A stretch of DNA of 16,600 nt from Nanosynbacter sp. (lineage in GTDB: Bacteria; Patescibacteriota; Saccharimonadia; Saccharimonadales; Saccharimonadaceae), in contig JABZJV010000014.1 in the NCBI GenBank assembly GCA_015257605.1, forward strand, positions 1 through 16,600, given 5' to 3'. The position numbers and the translations under genes were made by a program. Below, in pieces: positions 1 to 8,585 of this stretch. Position 1 is the stretch's first letter. Every line of letters begins with the position of its first letter. Under the pieces are notes generated by a model. It saw only the letters and a list, made by a program, of their open reading frames with translations. It searched no databases and was not told the DNA's origin.

Positions 1-10
1 TTTTATGCGC

Positions 11-16
11 TATAAT
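11..16 (+). promoter_or_regulatory. -10 box of the secretion operon promoter
   Basis: A perfect TATAAT lies 7 nt before the ATG at 24, and no Shine-Dalgarno sequence fits between them. With the usual distance from -10 box to start site, transcription would begin at or within a few bases of the ATG, giving a leaderless mRNA. The -35 region would lie before the window, so it cannot be judged. Confidence 0.6.
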
Positions 17-23
17 AAGCAGT

Positions 24-1010
24 ATGGCAGAATATAAAGTCGCACAAGACGTCGAGGCAGAAGACAAGCTGATCGGACCGTTTAGCTTCCGACAGTTTAT
101 CTACCTGATAATTGCTGCTGTTGCTGTTGCCTTGGCCTGGGGATTGGGCCAGATATTTATCGGTTTGGCAGTTATTCCTTTGCCAGTTATCATATTTTTT
201 ACTGTGTTGGCGCTGCCGCTGCGCAAGGATCAGCCGATGGAGATCTATGTAGCAGCTATTATATCTTATAGGCTGAAGCCGCGCAAGCGCGTCTGGTCGC
301 CTGACGGTATCGAATCGCTGATCGAGATAACCGTACCAAAAGCCGTCGATGAGCATCTGACAAAAGACTTATCGCAGATGGAGACCGAAAAGCGCCTGTC
401 ATACCTAGCAGATATCGCCGACACCAAGGGTTGGTCAATCCGCCATACCACCGAACCAACCCCGAACAGTTCGATGGTGTCAGACCAATATTACGCAGCT
501 CAGCAGACAGTTGGTATGCTCGACGAAGACGGCAGTGTCGCCAGAAAGTTCGACGCTATGATTTCGCGGGCAGACCAAGAGCGCCACGACCGAATTATCC
601 AAAATATGTATTATCAAGCGCAGACGCAAGCGCCAACACCACAGCCGATGACCAACCAGACGGCACCGCCTCAGGCGCCTCAAGCCTTTGATAATGATGA
701 CGTCGGTGATACGGCCGCGCAAAACGATGAACATTTGCCAAAGTTCAACCCTTACCCGACCATTCACCAATCAGTTATCCAGCCTACAAGCCAGCAAAGT
801 AACACAACCGCCAACAATCCTATTCAAGCTAGCTCAACAGAGCCAACCAAGCCAGCCGAACCAACAGCAAACACTAGCGCAACAGCGGCTTCAGATGATA
901 TAATTAGTTTAGCTAATAATAGCGGCTTGTCGATCGCCGCCCTGCAGCACGAAGTAGATCGAGTCAAACAGAAGAAAGAAGACAGCGAAGTATTCATTTC
1001 GCTGCGCTAG
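24..1010 (+). CDS. PrgI family (VirB3-like) membrane protein of a type IV secretion-like system
   Basis: The first gene of the operon encodes 328 residues. The N-terminal 95 residues match the PrgI family: a short cytosolic start with KLIGPFSFRQF, two adjacent hydrophobic segments (about 26-41 and 45-66), then a basic stretch with YRLKPRKRVW near 82-91. PrgI proteins are small inner-membrane components of Gram-positive-type T4SS and are normally encoded just before VirB4, as here. The protein is far longer than a plain PrgI (about 110-130 residues). The extra C-terminal part is a predicted soluble tail, rich in Q, P, N and T between about 200 and 290, with a charged end; it has no fold I recognise and may tether partners in the cytosol. 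The ATG at 24 is supported by the promoter 8-13 nt upstream. The PrgI part is a firm call; the tail's role is unknown. Confidence 0.82.
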   Translation: MAEYKVAQDVEAEDKLIGPFSFRQFIYLIIAAVAVALAWGLGQIFIGLAVIPLPVIIFFTVLALPLRKDQPMEIYVAAIISYRLKPRKRVWSPDGIESLIEITVPKAVDEHLTKDLSQMETEKRLSYLADIADTKGWSIRHTTEPTPNSSMVSDQYYAAQQTVGMLDEDGSVARKFDAMISRADQERHDRIIQNMYYQAQTQAPTPQPMTNQTAPPQAPQAFDNDDVGDTAAQNDEHLPKFNPYPTIHQSVIQPTSQQSNTTANNPIQASSTEPTKPAEPTANTSATAASDDIISLANNSGLSIAALQHEVDRVKQKKEDSEVFISLR

Positions 1011-1028
1011 GCAAAGAAAGGAGTGGGG

Positions 1029-1907
1029 GTGCCGCCAAACAATTTACCGCCGAATCAAGCACCAATGCCAGCGCCGATGCCGCCGGCTATTGCTGGTTCT
1101 GGGCAAAATATCGCGGCACCAGGCGACCCCGCTGGCAATCCTGGCGCACCATCATCGACCGACCCGAAAAAGGGCAAAGGTAAAGAACAGCCAAAGGCTA
1201 CTAGCACCCAAAATTCCCTGATTTTTTCAGAATTACGCGACAGTATGGTGGTGATGAACGACGGATCGTTTCGCGCTATTGTTGCTTGCAAATCGATCAA
1301 CTTCGACCTGATGAGCTCGCGCGAACGCGACGGCGTCGAGCTAAGCTATCAAGACTTCCTCAACGCTTTATATTTTCCAATTCAAATATTCATTCGCTCG
1401 CAGCGGGTTGATATCGGCCCGTATCTCGATAAGCTCGACGCTCTGCGGCGCGACCAGGACAACATGCTGCTGGGCGTATTGATGGACGATTATATCAACT
1501 TTATTGATGTTTTATCGCAAGAAGCTAACATCATGGACAAAAGCTTTTTTGTGGTCATTCCGTATTTTCCGACTGGCGACGTTACCAATATCGTCCAGCA
1601 GAGCAAGGGTATATTCTCGATATTATTTGGCAGCAAGAAAGAAAACGTCACCAAAATCGACACCCAAACCTACGCCAAAGCCAAAGAAGAAATCAAAAAC
1701 CGCGTCGATTCGGTGATTGGCGGGCTAATGCGCGTCGGCGTTTATTCTATTCAGCTCAATACCAAGCAGCTGGGCGAATTATATTACAATATATATAATC
1801 CAGACACAGCTGTACGAGAGCCGCTTGACGACTTTGGCGATGTAGCGTCGCTATACGTCCGCAAGGGCGAAGGTAATAATCCGTACACCCACGAGGAGGT
1901 TAAGTGA
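1029..1907 (+). CDS. TraC-like cytosolic T4SS protein, VirB4 partner
   Basis: The product is about 292 residues. It opens with a Pro/Ala/Gly-rich disordered region of about 50 residues, then a basic Lys-rich patch. A folded domain follows, beginning near LIFSELRDSMVVMNDGSFRA and continuing with a long helical section. It resembles the TraC/VirB4 N-terminal-like domain that CPR genomes encode as a separate gene before VirB4. There is no Walker motif, signal peptide or membrane segment, so it is probably a cytosolic platform protein working with the next gene. Start choice: a GTG at 1023 overlaps the Shine-Dalgarno AAGGAG (1018-1023) and is unusable with it. The GTG at 1029 has a 5-nt spacing, so I prefer it. 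The stop overlaps the next ATG (TGATG), which implies translational coupling. The family is fairly clear; the biochemical role is inferred. Confidence 0.72.
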   Translation: MPPNNLPPNQAPMPAPMPPAIAGSGQNIAAPGDPAGNPGAPSSTDPKKGKGKEQPKATSTQNSLIFSELRDSMVVMNDGSFRAIVACKSINFDLMSSRERDGVELSYQDFLNALYFPIQIFIRSQRVDIGPYLDKLDALRRDQDNMLLGVLMDDYINFIDVLSQEANIMDKSFFVVIPYFPTGDVTNIVQQSKGIFSILFGSKKENVTKIDTQTYAKAKEEIKNRVDSVIGGLMRVGVYSIQLNTKQLGELYYNIYNPDTAVREPLDDFGDVASLYVRKGEGNNPYTHEEVK

Positions 1908-3754
1908 TGGCCCGTAAGAAAAAGATGGATCCGCTAGATATCGCTGCCCAGCAGCGCGAGCGCGAGCAGGCAGAGGTCGAACAAGCTTTCCTCAAGGGTA
2001 TGACCACGCTGCGCGATTTAATCGCGCCGAGTAGCCTCGAAATCCATTCAGCTTATTTCCGTATCGGCACCAAATACGGCCGTACTATGTATGTCTATGG
2101 CTATCCGCGCCGGTTGTATACGGGCTGGCTATCGGGATTAATTAACATTGATCAAGTCCTCGATATCAGCATGTTTATTTATCCTGTCGATACAGCGATT
2201 GTCCTCAAAAATTTGCGCAAAAAAGTTACTCAGCTAGAGGCCGATATGGCGATTAATGCCGAAAAAGGCAAGACGCGCGACCCAGCCAAAGAAGCCGCCC
2301 TGCAGGACGCCGAAGAGCTGCGCGACGAGCTGCAGGTAGGATCAGAGCGCTTTTTCCGCTATGGCCTGTACGTAACGATTTACGGCGATAGCTTAGAGGA
2401 ATTAGGCTATGTACAGCACTCGATCGAGACATTCTTCGGGCAGATGCTGGTTTACAGCAAAACCGCCTCTAGCCAGCAAGAACAAGGCCTCAACAGTACG
2501 GTGCCGCAAATGAGCGACCAACTACAAATTCGCCGCAATATGAACACTGGCGCCGTCAGCACCAGCTTCCCATTCACAAGCGCTGATTTAACCCAAGAAA
2601 ACGGTATTTTGTACGGTATCAATATGCATAACAACGGCCTAGTGATTTTCGACCGCTACACCCTAGAGAACGCCAACATGGTAGTATTCGCTAAATCTGG
2701 CGCCGGCAAGTCGTTTACTGTCAAGCTAGAGGCTCTTCGCAGCATGATGATGGGCGCCGATATCCTGATTATCGACCCAGAAAACGAGTACCAGCGGCTA
2801 AGCGACGCTGTTGGCGGCAGCTATATTCGGCTCAGCCTCAGCAGCGACACGCGAATTAATCCTTTTGATCTGCCAAAAGTTATCGATAACGAAGAAGCCG
2901 ACGACGCCCTGCGCGCTAATCTAGTGACGCTGCACGGGTTGCTGCGGCTGATGCTGGGCGGAGCTTCGGCTAATAGCGCTGGTATTGGCTTATCGCCATC
3001 CGAAGAGGCCGACCTCGACCAAGGCTTGATTGATACTTACGCTCGCGTCGGCATCACTAGCGATCCATTGACGCACACCTCAGTACCGCCGACAATGGGC
3101 GATTTATATGACACTCTGTTACACATGGGCGGTACCGGCCCGCAGTTGGCGCAGCGCCTGCGCAAATATACCACTGGCACGTTTGCTGGTATCTTTAGCC
3201 AGCAGAGCAATATTGATATCAACAACAATATGGTAGTCTTTAATATTCGCGACCTCGAGGACGAATTGCGGCCGGTGGCGATGTATATCGTCCTTAGCCA
3301 CATTTGGAATATTGTCCGTACCCAGCAGAAAAAGCGCATGTTAATCGTCGATGAGGCTTGGCAGCTGATGAAATATGACGACTCGGCGAACTTTATGTTT
3401 AGTTTAGCCAAGCGCGCTCGTAAATATTACCTGGGCCTGACGACTATCACTCAGGACGTCGAGGACTTCATGGGCAGCAAAATGGGCCGCGCTATCGTCT
3501 CCAACTCGTCAATGCAGCTGCTATTAAAGCAATCATCGAGCGCCGTTGATGTGCTTGGCGACGTTTTCAAATTAACCGAAGAAGAACGCAAGCGCCTAGC
3601 TAACTTTCCGGTCGGGCAGGGGTTATTCTTTGCCGGGCAGAATCACGTTCATATCCAGATTGTCGCCAGCGACACCGAAACTGGCTTGATTACCACCAAC
3701 CCGCAGGCAACGCTACAACAAGCCGCCGCAGCTGCTGCCGAGGAGCAGACATAA
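1907..3754 (+). CDS. virB4: VirB4-family T4SS ATPase
   Basis: This is the energising ATPase of a type IV secretion-like machine, about 615 residues. Residues 1-245 are the VirB4 N-terminal region, including a charged coiled-coil-like stretch near 100-145. The RecA-like domain has Walker A AKSGAGKS at residues 262-269 and Walker B MLIVDEAW at 478-485, followed by KRARKYYLGLTTITQD, typical of VirB4/TraC ATPases. No membrane segments are seen, so it should sit at the cytosolic face, docked on the PrgI protein. The ATG at 1907 has Shine-Dalgarno GAGGAGG (1893-1899) at 7 nt; the in-frame GTG at 1904 is only 4 nt away and less likely. The C-terminus ends in an Ala/Gln-rich tail. A VirD4-type coupling ATPase is ruled out by the N-terminal region and by the absence of membrane helices. 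High confidence in the family. Confidence 0.95.
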   Translation: MARKKKMDPLDIAAQQREREQAEVEQAFLKGMTTLRDLIAPSSLEIHSAYFRIGTKYGRTMYVYGYPRRLYTGWLSGLINIDQVLDISMFIYPVDTAIVLKNLRKKVTQLEADMAINAEKGKTRDPAKEAALQDAEELRDELQVGSERFFRYGLYVTIYGDSLEELGYVQHSIETFFGQMLVYSKTASSQQEQGLNSTVPQMSDQLQIRRNMNTGAVSTSFPFTSADLTQENGILYGINMHNNGLVIFDRYTLENANMVVFAKSGAGKSFTVKLEALRSMMMGADILIIDPENEYQRLSDAVGGSYIRLSLSSDTRINPFDLPKVIDNEEADDALRANLVTLHGLLRLMLGGASANSAGIGLSPSEEADLDQGLIDTYARVGITSDPLTHTSVPPTMGDLYDTLLHMGGTGPQLAQRLRKYTTGTFAGIFSQQSNIDINNNMVVFNIRDLEDELRPVAMYIVLSHIWNIVRTQQKKRMLIVDEAWQLMKYDDSANFMFSLAKRARKYYLGLTTITQDVEDFMGSKMGRAIVSNSSMQLLLKQSSSAVDVLGDVFKLTEEERKRLANFPVGQGLFFAGQNHVHIQIVASDTETGLITTNPQATLQQAAAAAAEEQT

Positions 3755-3774
3755 TAGCTTAAAAAGGTTATAAT
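3746..3774 (+). promoter_or_regulatory. Internal promoter before the membrane/M15 fusion gene
   Basis: TATAAT at 3769-3774 lies 6 nt before the ATG at 3781. CAGACA at 3746-3751 matches the -35 consensus at four of six positions with a 17-nt spacer. No Shine-Dalgarno sequence precedes the ATG. Transcription from here would give a leaderless mRNA and could raise expression of the membrane protein and hydrolases independently of virB4. Confidence 0.5.
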
Positions 3775-3780
3775 AAGATT

Positions 3781-6705
3781 ATGCCGCTAGGTACAAGAGA
3801 AAGACCAGACACCAGCCAAGACAACGCCGACGACTTTGACCAGTGGGAGCGTCAGATGCAGCCATCCGCAGGCCAAGGCCATGCTGACGATTTCGACGCC
3901 TGGGAGCGCGAAATGTCGCCGAGCCAGGCGCACTGGGATGATACTGTCAGCCGAAATTTGTCGAGGATGGAGAACAAAAAACCAGCCAAACGCGGCAACG
4001 AAGCGGCTAGCAGTAGCGGTAATAGCAGTGGCGACGCCGGCGGCAATATCAATAACAAAGAGAAGCAGTCGCAGCAGCAAGACGGCTGGCGCGATAACAC
4101 CTCGAGAGACCTAAACAAGCCTAAGAAGGGCAAGGGTAAATCAGGCGGCTTTTCGGCTATGAATAAGCTCAAACGATTTGGCCCGACTGGCGCGATAGCC
4201 AGCATGCTACTGGTCGGTGCTGTTGGTATCGGTTCGTCGACTAGCATCATGGGCTCGTTGCTAGTATCCATCAAAGAGTCAATTGTCACCAATATCGATC
4301 AGCAGCAATATACGTCATCGTCGCGATCAAACCGAATTTTAGCACGGCGCCTAGCCGATGACGCCACATCTGGATCTTGTACTCTGGTCAAAATCGCCTG
4401 CCGTTTTCATAAACCGACCGATTACCAGCTAAAACAGCTTGATAAGGCTGGCGTCAAGGCTCTCGACGAAGCCGGCGAAGTTATCGAAAAAGGCAAGCTA
4501 ATCGGCGGCAAACGGCCAGCTCACTATCTGATAGACGGCGAGAAGATATCCGCCAAAGACTTCAAAAAAGCATTACGCAATAATCCTAAACTTCGCAACG
4601 CTTTCCGGCGCGCTTTTAACCCGCGCTGGGTGAACTGGGTTGACGACGCCGCGGTCAAGTTCCTCAAGAAAATAGGCGTCACCAAAAAAGTAGCAGAAAA
4701 GTTAAACTCCAAAAAAACCAGAAAAGCTCTAACCGAAGCCACAGACGAATTAACGAAAATCGAGGACAAAGCGGCTGATAAACTAAATAAAGAAATCGCC
4801 GAACAAGCTGGTGATTACGCTACAAAAGAAGCCAAAAAAGCTACCAAAAAGAAAGGGAACGACGTCAAGCTAATGATGGCTCAAGGAATCTGCGCGGCAG
4901 CCAAGGCGCCAAATGTGGCAGTCAATATCAATAAGGCTTTTCGAATCGCCCAGTACGCTAAACTAGGTTATACCTTTTTGACAGCCGCTGATGCCATCAA
5001 AAAGGGCGAAGCCACCCCAGAAATGGTCAACAACGTAGCGACTATCCTCACTCAATCATACACTAAGTTCGACGGTACTATCAAAAAACCCGCTACCGAC
5101 GCTAAACTGATGAAATATACTATGGGTCTCGGCACCGCTGGCAGCTCGTCGTCGTATATACCAGGAGTTGGCGGCACTCTAGCCACCTATCTAGGCGTTG
5201 TCAATAGCGAACCTGTCAAAATGGGATGCGACCTGATCGGCTCGACAGCAGCCGAAGTCGGTGTCGAAGTTTTTGACGGCATCAGAGCTGGACTAGGGCC
5301 GATTGGCTGGGCTTGGGTAGGGGGAGAACTCCTAATTGAGGGTTTATTGACATTTGACACCGTACAAGAAAAACTAAGCTCAGTCATGGGAACTATTGTG
5401 CAGACCTCTATTGACGCATTCACCAAATGGGTAGATATGAAAGCATTAGCCGAATACTTCCTAGGTGACAAAACCAAGGGAGCAACTGGCACTGATGTCG
5501 GCGACATCACTGGCGTGGGCTTATCAAACAGCATGGCCGACCAAGCCAGCTACACTGGCAATGCACCGCTAACCGTCCAGCAAAAAGTTGCCTTCGACGA
5601 GCAAATTGTTCAGCCCGAACGTATTGCCCTAGCCGAAGAAGACCGCTTGACACACAACCCATTCGACATTTCTAGTCCGAATACTTTCCTGGGGTCAATC
5701 GCTATACGATTCGTACCATATTTAGGTATGGCATCGAGTCCATTAGCATTCGTATCGGCCATCTCGTCGATATCTACTTCGTCGCTGTTTAATTTATTTA
5801 ATCCGTCGGCTTATGCCAAAAATATCATTGACGAGAACAAATGCACGCAAAACTCGGTGCTAGCCAACGAAAAAGACATCGCTGTCGGTCCAGCCTGCGA
5901 CGTTCAATACGGCGTACCAACTGATTATATGGGCATAGAACCTGATCAAGTAGCTAGTGAATTAAGCGCTTCCGGCGATATCGACGAAGACGGCAAAGTA
6001 AAGAGTAATAGCGAGCTGCAAGACTGGATAGACACTTGCAACCAAGCTAGCATCATAAACACCAAAGAATGCACCGTCGACAGCCGGCAGCGCGCCCTAT
6101 ATAACCTATACCAAATCGACAAACGCACTGTCGATGGTATGGATGAGGATCCAGATAAAACAACGAAACCGACATCAACTTCAACAGCATCTACCAGTAC
6201 TAGTGTCGGTAGCGCTGTAGGTGAACCAGAGTTTAACCAAGCTCAACCTGCAGCAGAAGGCGGTGATGATGTATCTGTTTGGAAAGGTCTCAACAATGGA
6301 GCTCTTCCGGACAGCGAGCTTGTTACTCTATCATTTTCTAGTGAAAAAATGCATAAACAGGCTGCTGCTGCTATGGAAGAAATGAATAAGGCTTACAAGG
6401 CCGAAACAGGCAGCGATCTAGGTATTAACGAAGCATACCGTGATTGCGAGACTCAAATAGCATACGCCGACCCCAATAGTTCACGTTATCAAGGTGGTCT
6501 AGCTAAGCCAGCCCCACCGTGCAGCTCTAACCATGGTTGGGGATTAGCTGCCGATATTAGTGTTGGTGGCTTTGATACACCAGTATACAATTGGCTAACC
6601 GCTAATGCTCACAAATACGGTTTCGTTCATCCAAAATGGGCAGAACGCGACGGCAGTAAACCTGAGGCATGGCATTGGGAATATGCCAGAAGGGTAGCTA
6701 ATTAA
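3781..6705 (+). CDS. Large T4SS-associated membrane protein with C-terminal VanY-type (M15) D,D-carboxypeptidase domain
   Basis: The product has 974 residues. Residues 1-130 are a hydrophilic cytosolic-type segment with short repeats and basic patches. A strong membrane segment spans about 136-165. The middle is Lys/Ala-rich and helical, with further hydrophobic segments near 391-407, 457-475, 503-525 and 640-670, giving a polytopic layout that could fill the VirB6/TrbL position; that homology is inferred from position, not motif. After a Thr/Ser linker (about 785-815), residues 845-974 form an M15 peptidase domain: SSNHGWGLAADI supplies zinc ligands H918 and D925, and EAWHWEY supplies E962 (general base) and zinc ligand H965, all intact. 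VanY-like enzymes trim the D-Ala-D-Ala end of peptidoglycan stems, so the C-terminus should face outward. The gene lies 26 nt after virB4 and 2 nt before the next gene. The M15 domain is confident; the exact role of the membrane part is not. Confidence 0.85.
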   Translation: MPLGTRERPDTSQDNADDFDQWERQMQPSAGQGHADDFDAWEREMSPSQAHWDDTVSRNLSRMENKKPAKRGNEAASSSGNSSGDAGGNINNKEKQSQQQDGWRDNTSRDLNKPKKGKGKSGGFSAMNKLKRFGPTGAIASMLLVGAVGIGSSTSIMGSLLVSIKESIVTNIDQQQYTSSSRSNRILARRLADDATSGSCTLVKIACRFHKPTDYQLKQLDKAGVKALDEAGEVIEKGKLIGGKRPAHYLIDGEKISAKDFKKALRNNPKLRNAFRRAFNPRWVNWVDDAAVKFLKKIGVTKKVAEKLNSKKTRKALTEATDELTKIEDKAADKLNKEIAEQAGDYATKEAKKATKKKGNDVKLMMAQGICAAAKAPNVAVNINKAFRIAQYAKLGYTFLTAADAIKKGEATPEMVNNVATILTQSYTKFDGTIKKPATDAKLMKYTMGLGTAGSSSSYIPGVGGTLATYLGVVNSEPVKMGCDLIGSTAAEVGVEVFDGIRAGLGPIGWAWVGGELLIEGLLTFDTVQEKLSSVMGTIVQTSIDAFTKWVDMKALAEYFLGDKTKGATGTDVGDITGVGLSNSMADQASYTGNAPLTVQQKVAFDEQIVQPERIALAEEDRLTHNPFDISSPNTFLGSIAIRFVPYLGMASSPLAFVSAISSISTSSLFNLFNPSAYAKNIIDENKCTQNSVLANEKDIAVGPACDVQYGVPTDYMGIEPDQVASELSASGDIDEDGKVKSNSELQDWIDTCNQASIINTKECTVDSRQRALYNLYQIDKRTVDGMDEDPDKTTKPTSTSTASTSTSVGSAVGEPEFNQAQPAAEGGDDVSVWKGLNNGALPDSELVTLSFSSEKMHKQAAAAMEEMNKAYKAETGSDLGINEAYRDCETQIAYADPNSSRYQGGLAKPAPPCSSNHGWGLAADISVGGFDTPVYNWLTANAHKYGFVHPKWAERDGSKPEAWHWEYARRVAN
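3829..3924 (+). repeat. Short duplicated peptide motif in the N-terminus of the M15 fusion protein
   Basis: Residues 17-29 and 36-48 are two copies of DDFDxWERxMxPS spaced 19 residues apart. A second related pair follows: HWDDTVSRNL at 51-60 and GWRDNTSRDL at 102-111. All lie before the first membrane segment, on what should be the cytosolic side. Two near-identical acidic/aromatic modules suggest a linear docking motif, possibly for VirB4 or the TraC-like protein; this is inference. Confidence 0.6.
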
Positions 6706-6707
6706 TA

Positions 6708-8585
6708 ATGCCAAAAAAAATAGCATGCATTATACTTTCTGTAATTACATTAGTAAGTATATATAGTCAAACCGCCTTGGCTGCACCAGAGAGATTGTAT
6801 ATTAATTCAGCTACTAATAATATAGAATTTTACGATACCAATGCTACCTGCTCGACAGAGTCGTCGGGTACCGATTTATCGTCAGTCAGCCCTGGCAGCG
6901 GCGCACCAAACGGTATGACCTATCCTAATCTAGATGCCACAAAAATGGCAGACGCAATCGAAAAATACATTGAAACTCACGCACCAGACAGCCCATTAAA
7001 AGGTACCAGTCAAAAAGCTGTGGCGAGCGCCAAAAAAGCCAACCTCAGCCCATTTTTGGCGTATGCGCACGCTATGATGGAATCAACATTAGCCACTACA
7101 GACGTACCAGGTGCCCAGATAAAAGTTCATCAAGGGCATAACGCCTTTGGACGTACCGCAACCGACTCTCAACCACACGTCGTAGAGGCTAGTCGAAATT
7201 GGTATATGTGGACATCTTTCGAGGCTAGTGTTGACGCTGATGCTGAAGAAAACAAAAACGTCGATAGCGGCGACTGGTTTTCGTACGACAGAGCAGTGTT
7301 TTCTGACGAAATCGACCAAGGTATGACAGCCTATGCTAATAGATACGCTCCGCCCGACGATGGCAACGATACTGAGGGATATATAAACTTTATGCAAGGC
7401 GCTCTCGACGAAATGGCTGGCTACGCTGGAGCTTCAGTCGCTACTACATCTACAACATCAACCACTTCATCTAGTAGTAGCTCCTCTAATTGCTGTGTTA
7501 AACCAAAAACAGGCGGTAGCGTGGTTAAGATGCTATCAGATAATCCAGAAACTGCCCTAGGTTATCTGATGAGCGCTGGCAATGGTACCAAATTAACCTT
7601 AGCTCAAGCTGCCGGTATCGTCGGCAACCTTCAACAAGAGTCAGGACCAACCCTAGATCCTAGAGCATCTAACGGATCGCACATTGGTATTGCCCAGTGG
7701 GATGAAGCTAATCGCTGGAATAATGGGTTAGTTAAATTTGCAGCTGATATGGGAAGTGATCCATATGATTTCTCAATTCAATTACGATATCTAGCTTGGG
7801 AAATGGGTCTTACTGATGAGTGGAAAGATCACACGCCAGGTCGCGGTGGCACTGCTGATGCCGTTAGGGCTACAACCAGCGCTGAGCAGGCCACCGAAGT
7901 TTTTGAAGCAAATTTTGAGGGAAGTGGCGGCAGTGCGATGGAAAAACGTCAGGCCTATGCCAAAGCCCTTTATGAAAAATATAAAGATAGTCCGACACTA
8001 GGCTCGTCTGGAACCTCTGATCCGGGAACTTCTGCCTCATGTAGTAGCGGCGGCGGAGCTAGTTCATCCTTACAAGAGTATACTCTGAAATACGCCTGGC
8101 CGCAGATACATCACGAACCGCGCATTCAACGAAAAGATGAATACATTGAAGCAATCTATAAAGCTACAGATGAGGGGCGTTTTTTTGGAAGTCATTACGG
8201 TGTTGATTGCGGCGGCTTTGTTACAACATTAATTTATGATAGCGGTTTCGATAAGACATACAATTTTGATGCTAAGGGTGGTAACACTGTTGTGCAAAGA
8301 CTATGGGCTACCCTTAATTGGCAATATCTTGGTAGCGCTAATGGTACATACGAGCCAGACGGCAGTAAATTTACAGACGACAAATTACAGCCAGGCGACG
8401 TGGCTTTCTCACCAGGGCATACCTGGATATACGTAGGTGAAATCAACGGTTTCGAAAGTAAATACGCCTCAGCCAGCCAAGGAGAAAAGGCTCCGAGTGC
8501 TGGCGGCGAAGGGTTTGATTGGGCTGGAGCAGTATGGTTTAGAAAGAAATCATCATCAACAACATCATCAGGGATATCAGCATGA
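6708..8585 (+). CDS. Secreted multidomain peptidoglycan hydrolase (glucosaminidase-like, phage-tail-lysozyme-like, NlpC/P60-CHAP-like)
   Basis: The product has 625 residues and a Sec signal peptide (KK start, hydrophobic core 5-20, likely cleavage after ALA at residue 25). Three enzyme-like domains follow. Residues about 75-245 resemble glucosaminidase, with candidate catalytic E125 in HAMMESTLATT, then NAFGRT and W..F signatures. Residues about 270-430 resemble a phage-tail lysozyme, with candidate E311 in GIVGNLQQESG and IGIAQWDE. Residues about 455-615 are a papain-like NlpC/P60-CHAP domain with DCGGFV (C501 nucleophile) and GHTWIYVG (H571). Ser/Thr linkers separate the domains and contain C48, C262-C263 and C445. 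Together the domains could cut both glycan and peptide bonds. The gene begins 2 nt after the M15 fusion and overlaps the next start by 4 nt (ATGA). Secretion or display at the wall is likely; the target (own or host wall) is unknown. Confidence 0.88.
   Translation: MPKKIACIILSVITLVSIYSQTALAAPERLYINSATNNIEFYDTNATCSTESSGTDLSSVSPGSGAPNGMTYPNLDATKMADAIEKYIETHAPDSPLKGTSQKAVASAKKANLSPFLAYAHAMMESTLATTDVPGAQIKVHQGHNAFGRTATDSQPHVVEASRNWYMWTSFEASVDADAEENKNVDSGDWFSYDRAVFSDEIDQGMTAYANRYAPPDDGNDTEGYINFMQGALDEMAGYAGASVATTSTTSTTSSSSSSSNCCVKPKTGGSVVKMLSDNPETALGYLMSAGNGTKLTLAQAAGIVGNLQQESGPTLDPRASNGSHIGIAQWDEANRWNNGLVKFAADMGSDPYDFSIQLRYLAWEMGLTDEWKDHTPGRGGTADAVRATTSAEQATEVFEANFEGSGGSAMEKRQAYAKALYEKYKDSPTLGSSGTSDPGTSASCSSGGGASSSLQEYTLKYAWPQIHHEPRIQRKDEYIEAIYKATDEGRFFGSHYGVDCGGFVTTLIYDSGFDKTYNFDAKGGNTVVQRLWATLNWQYLGSANGTYEPDGSKFTDDKLQPGDVAFSPGHTWIYVGEINGFESKYASASQGEKAPSAGGEGFDWAGAVWFRKKSSSTTSSGISA

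Noticed and set aside
1023..1907. GTG at 1023 as start of the TraC-like gene
   Set aside because: The GTG overlaps the Shine-Dalgarno sequence itself; GTG at 1029 has normal spacing.
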